NCBI GenBank assembly: GCA_002439805.1
Contig: DJPQ01000077.1
Coordinates: forward strand, 1-33,206
Length of the DNA: 33,206 nt
Source: Bacteroidales bacterium UBA6408
GTDB taxonomy: Bacteria > Bacteroidota > Bacteroidia > Bacteroidales > UBA932
Direction of reading: 5' to 3'
Position numbers and translations under genes: made by a program. The notes beneath the pieces were generated by a model. It saw only the letters and a list, made by a program, of their open reading frames with translations, did no database searches and had not been told where the DNA came from. Below, piece by piece: positions 8,094 through 16,463 of this stretch (within the stretch, counting starts at the first letter, position 1; every line of letters begins with the position of its first letter).

Positions 8094-8128
8094 AAGTCGC
8101 CTAACGAGATTTCGTTGGGCGACTTTTT
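8094..8128 (+). terminator. Intrinsic terminator of tRNA-Asp
   Basis: A 14-bp stem (8094-8107 with 8112-8125, one U-G pair) and a 4-nt loop GATT, followed by a run of five T's. It ends the tRNA-Asp transcript. Confidence 0.9.
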
Positions 8129-8148
8129 GATTTTATATCGCGCAGCAC

Positions 8149-8211
8149 CAAAACTGGTATAATTGACAAAAATGGGGTATAATTGTCCAAACTGGGCGGC
8201 ATAAATTGGTC
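8149..8211. repeat. Three ~20-bp direct repeats (possible IS21-type end or iterons)
   Basis: GGTATAATTG occurs at 8156-8165 and again at 8176-8185, an exact 20-bp period, each within a longer unit of the form CAAAA-TGG-GTATAATTG-C. A third diverged unit with GGCATAAATTGG lies at 8198-8209 and reaches the stop codon of the barrel gene. Multiple 20-bp repeats of this kind are typical of the ends of IS21-family elements, where they are transposase-binding sites. No transposase gene is present in the window, so this would be a solo end. Binding sites for a regulator are the alternative. Confidence 0.5.
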
Positions 8212-9199
8212 AGAACTCCCGGCTTAGGCGGAGGCGGATGTCGATGCGGAGGGGGTTGTCTTTCAGGGAGGCGCGGGCTATGATGACCGGCGTGCCGTCC
8301 GGAAGGGAGGCGGGGACGGACATCGTGACATGACCGTTGTCGGATTTCCGCAGGGGAATGCTGTGGGAGTATTGCGCGAGGCCGACGGACACTCCGGCGG
8401 CAATCCTGCCGCGCTTTCTGTCCTGTTCCTTGCCTTGCTTCCCGCCGACGGCTATGCTGACTCCGGCGGTCAGGCTTCCGAAGAAGCCGTCCTTTGAGAA
8501 GCAGCCGAGCCGGTCGAGCGCTTCGGCCGGGAGATAGCTTCGCTGCCCGTTAGGAAAGCAGCACAGACGGTTCGCTGCCCGCAGCCGTTCTTCGGCGGCA
8601 AGCCTGACGGACTCTTCTTCGGACAGCGGTCCGTGCCGCTTCAGGAGATTTTCAATGCAGGCGTTGATATACTCCTCTGATGAACTGAAGCCGAGCGAAG
8701 TGTAGCGCTCGGGGAAGGGCTCGGCGTTAAACGACAGTTCCGAGGTCGTGCGCGTGGAGTGCGCGAACTGAAAGGCATATCCGAGGTCAATCTGAACCAT
8801 AGGGGAGACCCTCCTGTCAAGGATGTCGCTCCGGAGCCTCACGAACACGGGCAGCGCGGTCGTTCCCGTGACGACGGAATTGCTGCCCTCGATTCCTGCG
8901 GCAACAGCAAGCTGCGGGCGGAAACGATAGCCTCCGAACATCCCGAACGCATAGTCCGGCATCAGGCCCTTGCCGCTGTTTCTGCCGGCTCCGGAACGCG
9001 CCTCCGAAATCGCGTGGGTCTTCCCCGCCGCGAACCCCGCCGAAATCTCGACTCCGGCAAAGATTCCTTTCCTGAAATGTCCCGTGTCTTGCCGCTGTGC
9101 AAAAGCGGATGCCGGAACACTCATGAGCAGAATTGTCGCTGCAATCACGACTGAAACACGTCGCCGTGGCTGTGAAGACACTGTCCCTGAAGCCGTCAT
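8210..9199 (-). CDS. Probable outer-membrane beta-barrel protein
   Basis: 329 aa, not recognised at family level. An N-terminal basic stretch plus a hydrophobic segment ending in a VPASAFAQ-like site suggests a cleaved signal peptide of about 34 residues. The mature part begins with GIFAGVEISAGFA and FGMFGGYRF, alternating aromatic/Gly strands typical of small Bacteroidota barrels (PorT or OmpA-barrel-like). Later strands are FGSLTAGVSIAVGG and RIAAGVSVGLAQY, and the chain ends L-R-L-S-R-E-F with a C-terminal Phe as in Bam substrates. A soluble helical insert at about 155-215 contains two cysteine pairs. The ATG lies 1 nt after the upstream stop codon, implying coupled translation. In related fimbrial loci a barrel protein accompanies anchor and tip subunits; that role is inferred. 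Confidence 0.65.
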   Translation of the reverse strand: MTASGTVSSQPRRRVSVVIAATILLMSVPASAFAQRQDTGHFRKGIFAGVEISAGFAAGKTHAISEARSGAGRNSGKGLMPDYAFGMFGGYRFRPQLAVAAGIEGSNSVVTGTTALPVFVRLRSDILDRRVSPMVQIDLGYAFQFAHSTRTTSELSFNAEPFPERYTSLGFSSSEEYINACIENLLKRHGPLSEEESVRLAAEERLRAANRLCCFPNGQRSYLPAEALDRLGCFSKDGFFGSLTAGVSIAVGGKQGKEQDRKRGRIAAGVSVGLAQYSHSIPLRKSDNGHVTMSVPASLPDGTPVIIARASLKDNPLRIDIRLRLSREF

Positions 9200-9200
9200 G

Positions 9201-12200
9201 TCAATGTACCATTATAATCTTGTGTGAGAATCTCCCATGCATAGTCTTCCAATCGATCGAAGTCGTCACGGTGTATGGATTGTCATCATATTTTGAGCTG
9301 TATCCGCTGTTGTCATAAGTAAGGTTGACGGGGGTGTAAGGCTCGAACTTATAGACATACCAGTTTCCGGAGGCATTGACCCGTTTAAAGCTGAGGTCGA
9401 GAATCACTTTTGTCGGGTGGGCATGATGCTGCCATGGAGTACCTTTGATGTAGTTCTTGTTCGAATCGTCGAAGGTCTTGCTGTAAATTGTGTTGAAGAG
9501 TGTCATTATGCCTTCATAGGCGAGGGCATGAGTCCCGGCGGAATTGCTTGAGACAGTCACGTCGGGGGCGTAGTTTGCCTCGGGATAGTAATCCACAGGG
9601 TCTTTTTTCTGCCCGTGGACATGAGTTCGGCAGAACCCCTTGCAGTTCAGTGAAGGCTTGATGTATGTGTTGCTGACCGCCCCGTCTGACTTAAGTGTGA
9701 AATATGGATGTTGCGATGAATTTACCATCCCTATTTTGATGTCGCGCATCTTCTTCATGGTTATGGAGATGTTCTGGGGCGTGAGGTAGCTGTAGTTCTT
9801 GAAAACACGCGACGCGTCGCCATAGGTGTGGCCTTTATACACATTTGAAGAGTAGTATGAGCACCCCTTGAAGTCGTAGTCGTTGGAATAGACATAGGAG
9901 CTTTCCGCGCCGGAGTCTTCAAGTTCCTCGCTGAAGTCGTATGACAGCGCCATGCCGTTCGAGGCCGCGAAATCAACCATTACGGTTATGCCGTTCTTAT
10001 TGTAGAAGCCGTCTGTTTTCTGACTGAGCGCTGAATTGTAATATCCATATCTGTCATAGGTCAACTGCGCCTCGGCCGTCCATGTGGCATGAAGCAGATT
10101 GTTGAAGTTCTTGTCAAGTCCGATTATTGTCGTACCGTCATCGGCTCGTGTCATCCTGCAGGATGTAAAGTTCCCTGAGGTGACTGTGGTTATGACTGCT
10201 TCCGCCATCAGCATTGACAGGTTTGGCGGCAGGTTTATGCTTGCCGGGCAATCATAGAAGTATATGTCCGTGCCGGAAGGTGTTGTCGTGCCGAAAAGGG
10301 CCTTGCCGGCGGAGCCTCTCTGTGTCAGCGCAAGATATTTGAAACTGAATGACATATTTGACCTGTTGGACACGGTGAAGAAGAAACTTGAACTTATGCC
10401 GTATTTTCCCGCTGCGGTCTTTCCCCCATACGCCTTGTCGAAGAAAGCGATGTCGAACGGGAAATAACTGACATCGAATGCTTTCTGTTTGTGCATTGAG
10501 TGGACATTGTCCGCGATGCCTATGTTGAGGCAGCCGGATGTGCCGACCATTGTCCACAGCGTAGAGTTTGCCGAGGCATCCTTTCCCGTGTTGCTCATCT
10601 TGAGATTGACTGTGCAGAATGGCTGCCCGTAGAGACCGCCGACGCTTCCGCTGTATTTGTCCGAGATGTATGTGCTTATGCATCCGCTCTTTTTCGCGCT
10701 GCTCCAGCGTGCGCTGTCATCAATCACCTTTATGTTGAACACATCAGATGCAAATCCGTACCCTTTACCGTCATCTGCCAGCAGATTGCGCCCGTTGCTG
10801 TCACAAAAGTAAGCATATATGTCGGCTATGTTCCCGTTGATTGTTGCTGATGGAGTCCTTTCTTCAGTGTCGGGTGTGACGGCGCGGTCTTCGGAAGATA
10901 AGACAATCTCAGGCGTCTTGACATTCAGCCCCAATGCTATTTTGGAGACCTTGCGCCCGCCGGCGTCACAGAGCCACAGCTCGCCTCCTGAATATTCACG
11001 GCGGCAGGTTCCCTCGAAAATGATTTCCCCGTTATCGTTCATCTCGAACGGAGTGAAGGAAATCGGGTCGTTTCCCGGATTGTCGGAAGAGTTCCCGATG
11101 CAGCGTATCGTGCATTTGTCCGTCAGGTCGGCAAGATTATCCCCGAAATATGATATGACCGACTGGTCAACCGAAGACAGTCTTCCGAGGAACATCTCCC
11201 CTATATAGAGGTTGTCGGCAGCATGCGCTCCCCGCGCAATAGTCCATTGGACCAGATAGTTGTTGAATGAGACATCCTTGTCAATCCTCCAGCTTACCTC
11301 GTCCAGCCCGTCGCGTGAACCGAAAAGCTGAATCCTGTAGGAGGAATTCCTGACAAGGTCGAAATTGCTGACCGCGTCTGAACCGAGATAAATCCTGTAT
11401 GTGATGTCTCCTGTCAGAAGACCGCTGCCTTCAAAGGTGCAGCTTACCTCAATATATGTCGGACCGGTGACATATCCCAGCTCATCCGGCACCTTTTTCT
11501 TCTGGTCTGTGTTTCCCGGCAGGAGATCGCCCCAGCAGTTCTCGAATGCGTAGAACTCAATGCTTCCTCCGCCGTTGATTGCAAGGAGGTCTTCTTCCGA
11601 GGCAAAATCCCCTTCGGCCACATCGCCGTCTTCCGCCATCGATTTCTCCGAAAATGGAGTCATGCGCTGAGCCGCGTCGCAGAGCCTTACATCCGTGATG
11701 CTGATTCCGGAGGCTCCGAGACTGTCGTCCGGCACATAGCTGAACACGATTCTGCTGACAAGTCTTACAAGTTCCACATTGAGCCTGGGCTCGGGCTCTC
11801 CGATGAAGCGGTTTTTCAGGACGGCGCCCATAGGCAGAGGTTTCGTCCCTTCTGAAATGTCGGGAAATCTTATCGCGAGGCTTTCCATGCTGCCCTCGTC
11901 CTTCATCCAGCCGTTCCCGTCTGGCTCTACGGCCTTGCCGCAGTTGGCGAGGACATAGAACGAATAGCTTGTTTCCGTGACGAGGGGAATCCTGTACGTG
12001 TCGGAATCCATTTTTATGAATTCGTGATGGATGCAGCTCCCGTTCCTCCAGATGTAGAGGTTTATGTCCGACACTGTCTCGCCCTCGAACATCGAGGACT
12101 TTGTCAGGACCGGAGCGCCGGTATCTTCGCAGATGAACCTGAACGTGACTTCGGCCATCTCTCCCTTCTTCGTGCCTTCAGGCATCGGGTTTTCCGTGCA

Positions 12201-12266
12201 ACCGGACGAAAGCAGGGCGGCCGTCATTAACGCAGGCAGCATAAACTTGAAAATTGACTTAACCAT
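9201..12266 (-). CDS. Large fimbrial-type lipoprotein, DUF4906-like (putative tip/adhesin)
   Basis: 1021 aa. A lipoprotein signal peptide with lipobox L-S-S-G-C (Cys23) predicts lipidation and surface export. The N-terminal ~330 residues have the fimbrillin-associated layout: INLYIW and SYSFYVLANCG strands, the MGAVLKNRFIG segment, LVRLVSRIVFSY, then YRIYLG, LVRNSSYRI and DGLDEVSWRID. The last three are shared with the next gene upstream, so the two are paralogues. The remaining ~690 residues are Ser/Tyr/Asn-rich beta-type sequence with no motif I can name. Large DUF4906 proteins of this size are thought to act as tip or adhesin subunits in Mfa/Fim-type fimbriae; that role is inferred. Only 6 nt separate it from the upstream gene and 1 nt from the downstream one, a clear operon. 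Confidence 0.7.
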   Translation of the reverse strand: MVKSIFKFMLPALMTAALLSSGCTENPMPEGTKKGEMAEVTFRFICEDTGAPVLTKSSMFEGETVSDINLYIWRNGSCIHHEFIKMDSDTYRIPLVTETSYSFYVLANCGKAVEPDGNGWMKDEGSMESLAIRFPDISEGTKPLPMGAVLKNRFIGEPEPRLNVELVRLVSRIVFSYVPDDSLGASGISITDVRLCDAAQRMTPFSEKSMAEDGDVAEGDFASEEDLLAINGGGSIEFYAFENCWGDLLPGNTDQKKKVPDELGYVTGPTYIEVSCTFEGSGLLTGDITYRIYLGSDAVSNFDLVRNSSYRIQLFGSRDGLDEVSWRIDKDVSFNNYLVQWTIARGAHAADNLYIGEMFLGRLSSVDQSVISYFGDNLADLTDKCTIRCIGNSSDNPGNDPISFTPFEMNDNGEIIFEGTCRREYSGGELWLCDAGGRKVSKIALGLNVKTPEIVLSSEDRAVTPDTEERTPSATINGNIADIYAYFCDSNGRNLLADDGKGYGFASDVFNIKVIDDSARWSSAKKSGCISTYISDKYSGSVGGLYGQPFCTVNLKMSNTGKDASANSTLWTMVGTSGCLNIGIADNVHSMHKQKAFDVSYFPFDIAFFDKAYGGKTAAGKYGISSSFFFTVSNRSNMSFSFKYLALTQRGSAGKALFGTTTPSGTDIYFYDCPASINLPPNLSMLMAEAVITTVTSGNFTSCRMTRADDGTTIIGLDKNFNNLLHATWTAEAQLTYDRYGYYNSALSQKTDGFYNKNGITVMVDFAASNGMALSYDFSEELEDSGAESSYVYSNDYDFKGCSYYSSNVYKGHTYGDASRVFKNYSYLTPQNISITMKKMRDIKIGMVNSSQHPYFTLKSDGAVSNTYIKPSLNCKGFCRTHVHGQKKDPVDYYPEANYAPDVTVSSNSAGTHALAYEGIMTLFNTIYSKTFDDSNKNYIKGTPWQHHAHPTKVILDLSFKRVNASGNWYVYKFEPYTPVNLTYDNSGYSSKYDDNPYTVTTSIDWKTMHGRFSHKIIMVH

Positions 12267-12272
12267 ATAGCA

Positions 12273-13547
12273 TCATTTTTTCTTTACGTGTATATTCAGA
12301 AGCCCCGCCTGGCTTATCGGAGCTCCGGCTTCCATATAGACCTTCGCGTCGCCGGGGCCGACTATGCTGAGTTTCACTCCGTGCCAGTCCTCGTCGATGG
12401 CGTAGTTGAATACTCCCCGCGCACGGCCTTCCTCAAGTTCTTCGAGTCCTATCTTAAACGGCGCTCCTGCGGGGGAGTATGAGCAGCGTACATGAATCTC
12501 GTCCCCGATTTGTGGCTCGACAAGCCCGTCCGGCTTCATGCTGAAACTCACCATGTCGGAAAGGAAAGTCCTGTCAATCCTCCAGCTGTCTTCGTTCAGC
12601 CCGTCTCCGTCGGGGGCTACGGTGATGTGGTAGAGGCAGTTCCTGCGGACATTCAGGTCGGAGCGCGACTCCCCGAGATAGAACCTGTATTTCAGAAACC
12701 CGCCGTTGCTGTAATGCTCCGGAGAATGGTAGCCAAGCTCCATCTCAATGTAGGAGCAGACATCGGCAAGATGGTCATCCTTCTCCAGAACCTTGTCGGA
12801 ATCCGTCCCCACCTCCCGGGGAAAATCTCCCTGAATGTTCTCCAGCATATACAGACTCAGTTCCGCGCTCCTCCCGCCTTCGACGGTCTTGTTCAGAATC
12901 TCACATTCGCTGCTGTTGCGGCTGAACCCGACGGAGAAGCAGTCGTCAGAACTCCCCGCGCCGGACTCTGAGAACACCCTGCACCGCCTCGGGCAATTCC
13001 CTATTCGAAGGCTGCGGACATCCATCTTCACGTTTTCCTTAAGACGGCTTCGGTCCATCCCGATTCTCAGCTCAGCCATCATCCTGACAATCGGCATCCT
13101 TATTGAGTTTCCGGCTCTGACTCCGAAAACGGCTCCGCACATCGGCATTCCTGTCGAGTAGTCATCAGGATAGGCTATGTGAAAGACAAGTGCATTTATC
13201 TCGTCCAAAGTCTTGATGTTCAGCTTGTAGCCGAAATTGACGCAGGCATAGATGTCATAGTCCCGGCCATAGACCAGAGGCAGAGAGCAGGCGGCTCCGT
13301 GTATGTATTCCGACCTTTCAAGGAATCCGTCCGACGAGAACACGAATATATTGGCGTCGCGGATTCTGTCGCAGTCCGGCTCGGCTGCCCGCGAGGACAT
13401 TTCCCCGGCGCAGAGCAATATGTCAGTCGGCGCACGGAGGGAACCGATTCCGTGGTGCTCCGTGCAACCGCTGACGAACAATAAACACAAAACAGTAGTT
13501 ATGACAACAGCTAAAAAGCCACGACATAATTTTCTTTCTCGTCCCAT
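12273..13547 (-). CDS. Fimbrillin-associated lipoprotein, DUF4906-like
   Basis: 424 aa. Lipoprotein signal ending F-V-S-G-C (Cys28). The body has ANIFVFSSDGFLE and YGRDYDIYACVNFG strands, the MPMCGAVFG segment, VRMMAELRIGMD, then SLYMLENIQGDF, YRFYLGES, NVRRNCLYHI and DGLNEDSWRID. These line up in order with the N-terminal third of the 1021-aa neighbour. It therefore looks like a short paralogue lacking the long C-terminal adhesive region; it could be an accessory stalk or adaptor subunit, which is inferred. The start codon lies 37 nt inside the upstream gene in another frame, so translation is probably coupled. Confidence 0.7.
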   Translation of the reverse strand: MGRERKLCRGFLAVVITTVLCLLFVSGCTEHHGIGSLRAPTDILLCAGEMSSRAAEPDCDRIRDANIFVFSSDGFLERSEYIHGAACSLPLVYGRDYDIYACVNFGYKLNIKTLDEINALVFHIAYPDDYSTGMPMCGAVFGVRAGNSIRMPIVRMMAELRIGMDRSRLKENVKMDVRSLRIGNCPRRCRVFSESGAGSSDDCFSVGFSRNSSECEILNKTVEGGRSAELSLYMLENIQGDFPREVGTDSDKVLEKDDHLADVCSYIEMELGYHSPEHYSNGGFLKYRFYLGESRSDLNVRRNCLYHITVAPDGDGLNEDSWRIDRTFLSDMVSFSMKPDGLVEPQIGDEIHVRCSYSPAGAPFKIGLEELEEGRARGVFNYAIDEDWHGVKLSIVGPGDAKVYMEAGAPISQAGLLNIHVKKK

Positions 13548-14587
13548 TTCTCGATTTCCATTACAAGTTCCTCCCTGTCCATCCTTATCGCGAAGTCCGG
13601 GTCCTCCGTCCCGCTCCTGCGCAGGCGCACCTTCAGACAGTAGCTGTCATTGGAGCGTATTCCGCCGTCCCCGAGTCCGTTGATGCTTATAGGCCAGTAC
13701 CATCTGTGCCCCTTGACGCATCCCTCTATCACGAGCCTCGTGAACGGCTGTCCGAATGATTCCACGCTGCCGAGGTTCGGGTAGCAGTAAAGTTCCAGAT
13801 TCAGTTGTCTTGCGTCCATTCCGATGTCTCCCTCTATCTCCCTGCACAATATCTCCCGCGAGCGGAACTTTACGGCATCGGACTCATTCCAACCTCCGTT
13901 GTTTATGAAGCGGCTTCCACGCCGTCCGTCTCCCGTGACGCTGCAGTCCGCATTCACGTTTGTCAGATAAACCCTTGCATCCGTCAGTTCCTCGAACTGG
14001 TAGGCAGTGCCCCTGAAATCGCAGCTCAGTTCCTTCAGGCAGATTCTCGCCATCAGAGGTCTGAACATGACCGCGACGCTTTCCCCGGCCTCAAAATCCG
14101 TCTTCCCCACAAGTATCGGGGAGGAGGCATCCTCGGCTTCGAGTTCAAAGCAGACCCCCGAGAGCGACTGCATCGTGAGTATGTTCTCCCATTGCAGGCT
14201 GCCTTCCGGCGCGTTGCAGATTACTACGGCCGTCTTCTTCCCCTCACCCGAGGACACCTGCAGCTCTTCCTGATTTCCGTCGAAATGCGTGAACGAGTCG
14301 AGCCGCCCGAATTTGTCGGCATTATATATGAGCACGTCGCAGCTTCGTCTCCTGAGTCCGTCTCCGCCCTTTATCATGAGCCTGACGGCGCTTCTGCTGT
14401 TTTCGCCGGTTTCCATTTTTTTCTCGTATGCAGGCACGATGACCTTTGAGCATGAGAAGAAATGGGCCGGCAGGCAAGCAATAGACAGAAATGCCAGAAA
14501 AGGATAGATGACCCTGTGAAGTTGGCAAACCGATGACCGGCCCTGGTTGAAGAAGGTTGGTTGTATGTATTCGTTGTATGCGTTCAT
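13511..14587 (-). CDS. FimB/Mfa2-like fimbrial anchor lipoprotein (putative)
   Basis: 358 aa, first gene of the surface-protein operon. The start is taken as the ATG giving M-N-A-Y-N-E-Y; a GTG four codons upstream is possible but leaves a very short leader. After an extended N terminus there is a hydrophobic segment with candidate lipid cysteines in SIAC or HFFSC; neither is an ideal lipobox. The domain pattern CDVLIYNAD, KTAVVICNAPEG, VAVMFRPLMARICL and a late RSNDSYCLKVRLRRSG strand matches the FimB/Mfa2 anchor family of Bacteroidota fimbriae, which tethers the fimbria to the outer membrane. The product presumably acts with the two lipoproteins downstream. Family call is moderate; the anchor role is by analogy. 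Confidence 0.6.
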   Translation of the reverse strand: MNAYNEYIQPTFFNQGRSSVCQLHRVIYPFLAFLSIACLPAHFFSCSKVIVPAYEKKMETGENSRSAVRLMIKGGDGLRRRSCDVLIYNADKFGRLDSFTHFDGNQEELQVSSGEGKKTAVVICNAPEGSLQWENILTMQSLSGVCFELEAEDASSPILVGKTDFEAGESVAVMFRPLMARICLKELSCDFRGTAYQFEELTDARVYLTNVNADCSVTGDGRRGSRFINNGGWNESDAVKFRSREILCREIEGDIGMDARQLNLELYCYPNLGSVESFGQPFTRLVIEGCVKGHRWYWPISINGLGDGGIRSNDSYCLKVRLRRSGTEDPDFAIRMDREELVMEIEKWDEKENYVVAF

Positions 14588-14616
14588 ATGCTGCGTCACA
14601 TTTTTTTTGACGGATG

Positions 14617-14650
14617 CAAATCTATGGAGGACTTTCCTGACAATCGCAAG
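14617..14650 (-). promoter_or_regulatory. Promoter of the surface-protein operon
   Basis: On the minus strand, -7 TAGATTTG (14624-14617) is preceded 22 nt upstream by CTTG (14650-14647), one mismatch from TTTG. Transcription should start near 14610, leaving about 23 nt of leader before the ATG at 14587. Poly(T) runs at 14672-14677, 14679-14687 (T9) and 14700-14707 (T8) lie just upstream and may act as an UP-like tract. Confidence 0.6.
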
Positions 14651-14784
14651 AATCGAAAAAAGAAATATGGATTTTTTCTTTTTTTTTGAAATCGATAAAT
14701 TTTTTTTGAGGTTTTTCGTGTGCCTTTATATCAAAAACAGTCGCACGAGAAGTGGTGGTTATTTCTTTTGACGGAAATAAAATG

Positions 14785-14792
14785 TAACTTTG
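14785..14792 (+). promoter_or_regulatory. -7 element for the DUF47 gene
   Basis: TAACTTTG matches TAnnTTTG. The nearest TTTG (14767-14770) is only 14 nt upstream, which is short. A start near 14799 decides the downstream ATG at 14813 over upstream in-frame starts. Confidence 0.5.
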
Positions 14793-14812
14793 GGCGTTAC
14801 AATGACAGGGAT

Positions 14813-15463
14813 ATGATTTTTTTCAGACGATTCTTTGCGAAGAAGAGGAAGTATATGCCTCTTTTCATGAAGCAGGCCGAATACATAAAGGCGGCCTCAT
14901 CAATTCTCGTCCGCATGATGCAGACCACCGACAAGGACGAGTGGTTCAACTGCGAGAATATGATAAAGACTTACGAGGTGCAGGCGGACGCTCTTCTCGC
15001 CGAGATATACGAGGACCTTTACGGGCAGCTCATTGTCCCGGTGAGCAGGACTGACCTCCAGACCGTGGCGATGTCGGTGGATGATTTCATAGACAAGATA
15101 AACGCCTCAGCCAAGTCCATTCTTCTCTATTTTCCCAAGAGGATTGATTCTCAGATTGAGGACATGGCGGCCTACATTATGTCGAGCGCCGATGCCCTCG
15201 GGGAGTTGATTCAGTATCTGAGCAGCTTCAAGGACAACTTTTCACAGATAATCAGCCAGTGCGACAGGATTACGGAACTTGAGCACGCCGCAGACGAAAC
15301 CTATGAGGAATATGTAGGCTACATATTCCAGCACGAGACAGACCCGATTGAACTCATGAAATACAAGAACATCGCCGAGGCTCTTGAAGAAACTTCAGAC
15401 ACGGCGAAGCGCATCTCGGACAACATCCGCATGGTGCTCCTCAAGTATATGGAAAAGCATTGA
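14813..15463 (+). CDS. DUF47 / PhoU-like phosphate transport regulator
   Basis: 216 aa, all-helical. The family (PF01865, TIGR00153-like) resembles PhoU and normally partners Pit-type inorganic phosphate transporters. It is recognised by the N-terminal F-F-R-R-F-F-A-K-K-R-K block and by repeated E-x-x-x-D metal-binding pairs, for example YEVQADAL, ELEHAADETYEEY and ALEETSDTAKRI, ending in I-S-D-N-I-R. Start: the ATG at 14813, because the -7 box lies between it and an upstream in-frame alternative. No phosphate transporter gene is adjacent, which is unusual. The next gene, 61 nt downstream on the same strand, is a glycosyltransferase. Confidence 0.85.
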   Translation: MIFFRRFFAKKRKYMPLFMKQAEYIKAASSILVRMMQTTDKDEWFNCENMIKTYEVQADALLAEIYEDLYGQLIVPVSRTDLQTVAMSVDDFIDKINASAKSILLYFPKRIDSQIEDMAAYIMSSADALGELIQYLSSFKDNFSQIISQCDRITELEHAADETYEEYVGYIFQHETDPIELMKYKNIAEALEETSDTAKRISDNIRMVLLKYMEKH

Positions 15464-15524
15464 CCGCATTTCGGCTCCAGCCTTGCGGCGACTGTAAGAT
15501 GATAAATCGAAAACTTGCCGGCTT

Positions 15525-16367
15525 ATGAGTAATGCAAAACGGATTTGTGCGCTCACGATGGTTCGCAATGATGATTTCTACCTCGAAAAATGGGTGAAAT
15601 ACTATGGTCGTGAACTTGGACGGGATAATCTGTTCGTCCTCTTTGACGGAACCGACCAGCCCGTCCCTGGTTTCTGCACCGGAGTCAATGCCGAGATGCA
15701 CGAGAGACGTCAGGGCAGTGTCGTGGAAGGCGACAAGAGGCGTATAGACATTCTCGGAGCCAAGGCCGCTGATCTTCTGAAGGAGTATGACATCGTCATC
15801 GGTACCGATGCTGATGAATATATCGTGACCGACCCGAATACCGGGCTTTCGCTTGCCGAATATCTCTCTGGGGCGAGGATTTCCCCTTGCCTTTCCCCGC
15901 TCGGGATAGACCTCGGACAGAAACTCGGGGAAGAGGGCGACATCGATGGGACAGAGCCGTTTTTGACGCAGAGAAAATATGGACTTCTCTGCACGAGATA
16001 CACGAAGGCCTCGATAATTTCGGCCCCGGTCAGGTGGGGCAGGGGCTTTCACCGCGTCAAGGGGCATAATTTCCACATTGCCAAGGATCTGTATCTGTTT
16101 CACTGCGGCTATTTTGATATGGCGCGGATTCAGGCGCGCTTTGCCGACAAGGATCGTCTGGCCGACGGCTGGGAGCGGCATCTGCGGAAGCGTTCCCGCA
16201 CAATTCGCGTGGTGACTGACGGCCCGGCCCGCGATTTCGACAAGTGGACTGTCGTCGCCCGTCTCATCCAGACTTTCGTCCGCCCGCCTTATGCCTGGAA
16301 CAAGCCGGCGATGTTCAATCTCGACATAGTCGTCCGCATCCCCGACCGCTTCAGCAAGCTAATTTGA
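15525..16367 (+). CDS. Glycosyltransferase family 2-like protein (Glyco_tranf_2_4 type)
   Basis: 280 aa, no signal peptide or membrane segment. The opening ICALTMVRNDDFYLEKWVKY is the signature of GT-A enzymes of the PF13704/GT92-like group. It is followed by NLFVLFDGTD and IGTDADEYIV, where D-A-D-E is the nucleotide-sugar/metal-binding DxD motif. The later FHRVKGHNFHIAKDLYLFH contains conserved histidines of this group. It probably adds a sugar to a surface glycan, but donor and acceptor are unknown and no capsule or O-antigen genes surround it. It follows the DUF47 gene on the same strand and may be cotranscribed. A bidirectional terminator lies about 100 nt downstream. Confidence 0.85.
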   Translation: MSNAKRICALTMVRNDDFYLEKWVKYYGRELGRDNLFVLFDGTDQPVPGFCTGVNAEMHERRQGSVVEGDKRRIDILGAKAADLLKEYDIVIGTDADEYIVTDPNTGLSLAEYLSGARISPCLSPLGIDLGQKLGEEGDIDGTEPFLTQRKYGLLCTRYTKASIISAPVRWGRGFHRVKGHNFHIAKDLYLFHCGYFDMARIQARFADKDRLADGWERHLRKRSRTIRVVTDGPARDFDKWTVVARLIQTFVRPPYAWNKPAMFNLDIVVRIPDRFSKLI

Positions 16368-16463
16368 TTTGTGTCTCTTGTGGGAAGCGAGTAGTCCTTA
16401 TTACATCAATTTGACTTTCAGCATTCCCGCCTATGTGTTTTGTGGGCAATTAGTCCTTTGTAC
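16368..16463. other. Spacer with a weak direct repeat
   Basis: No gene is visible. Two roughly 30-nt segments (about 16371-16407 and 16434-16463) resemble each other, each with a TGTG-TTGTGGG start and a TAGTCCTT core. The similarity is modest and its meaning is unclear. Confidence 0.3.

Noticed and set aside
8094..8128. tRNA 3'-end duplication as an island attachment site
   Set aside because: The hairpin after the tRNA is a normal terminator, and I found no second copy of the tRNA 3' end on the far side of the surface operon.
13805..14449. 214-codon open frame on the plus strand, opposite the anchor-like gene
   Set aside because: No family resemblance, no signal peptide, and the opposite strand has the fimbrial-type pattern and operon spacing.
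14720..14812. Upstream extension of the DUF47 gene
   Set aside because: It includes the probable -7 promoter box and reads unlike the family; the ATG at 14813 gives the standard N terminus.
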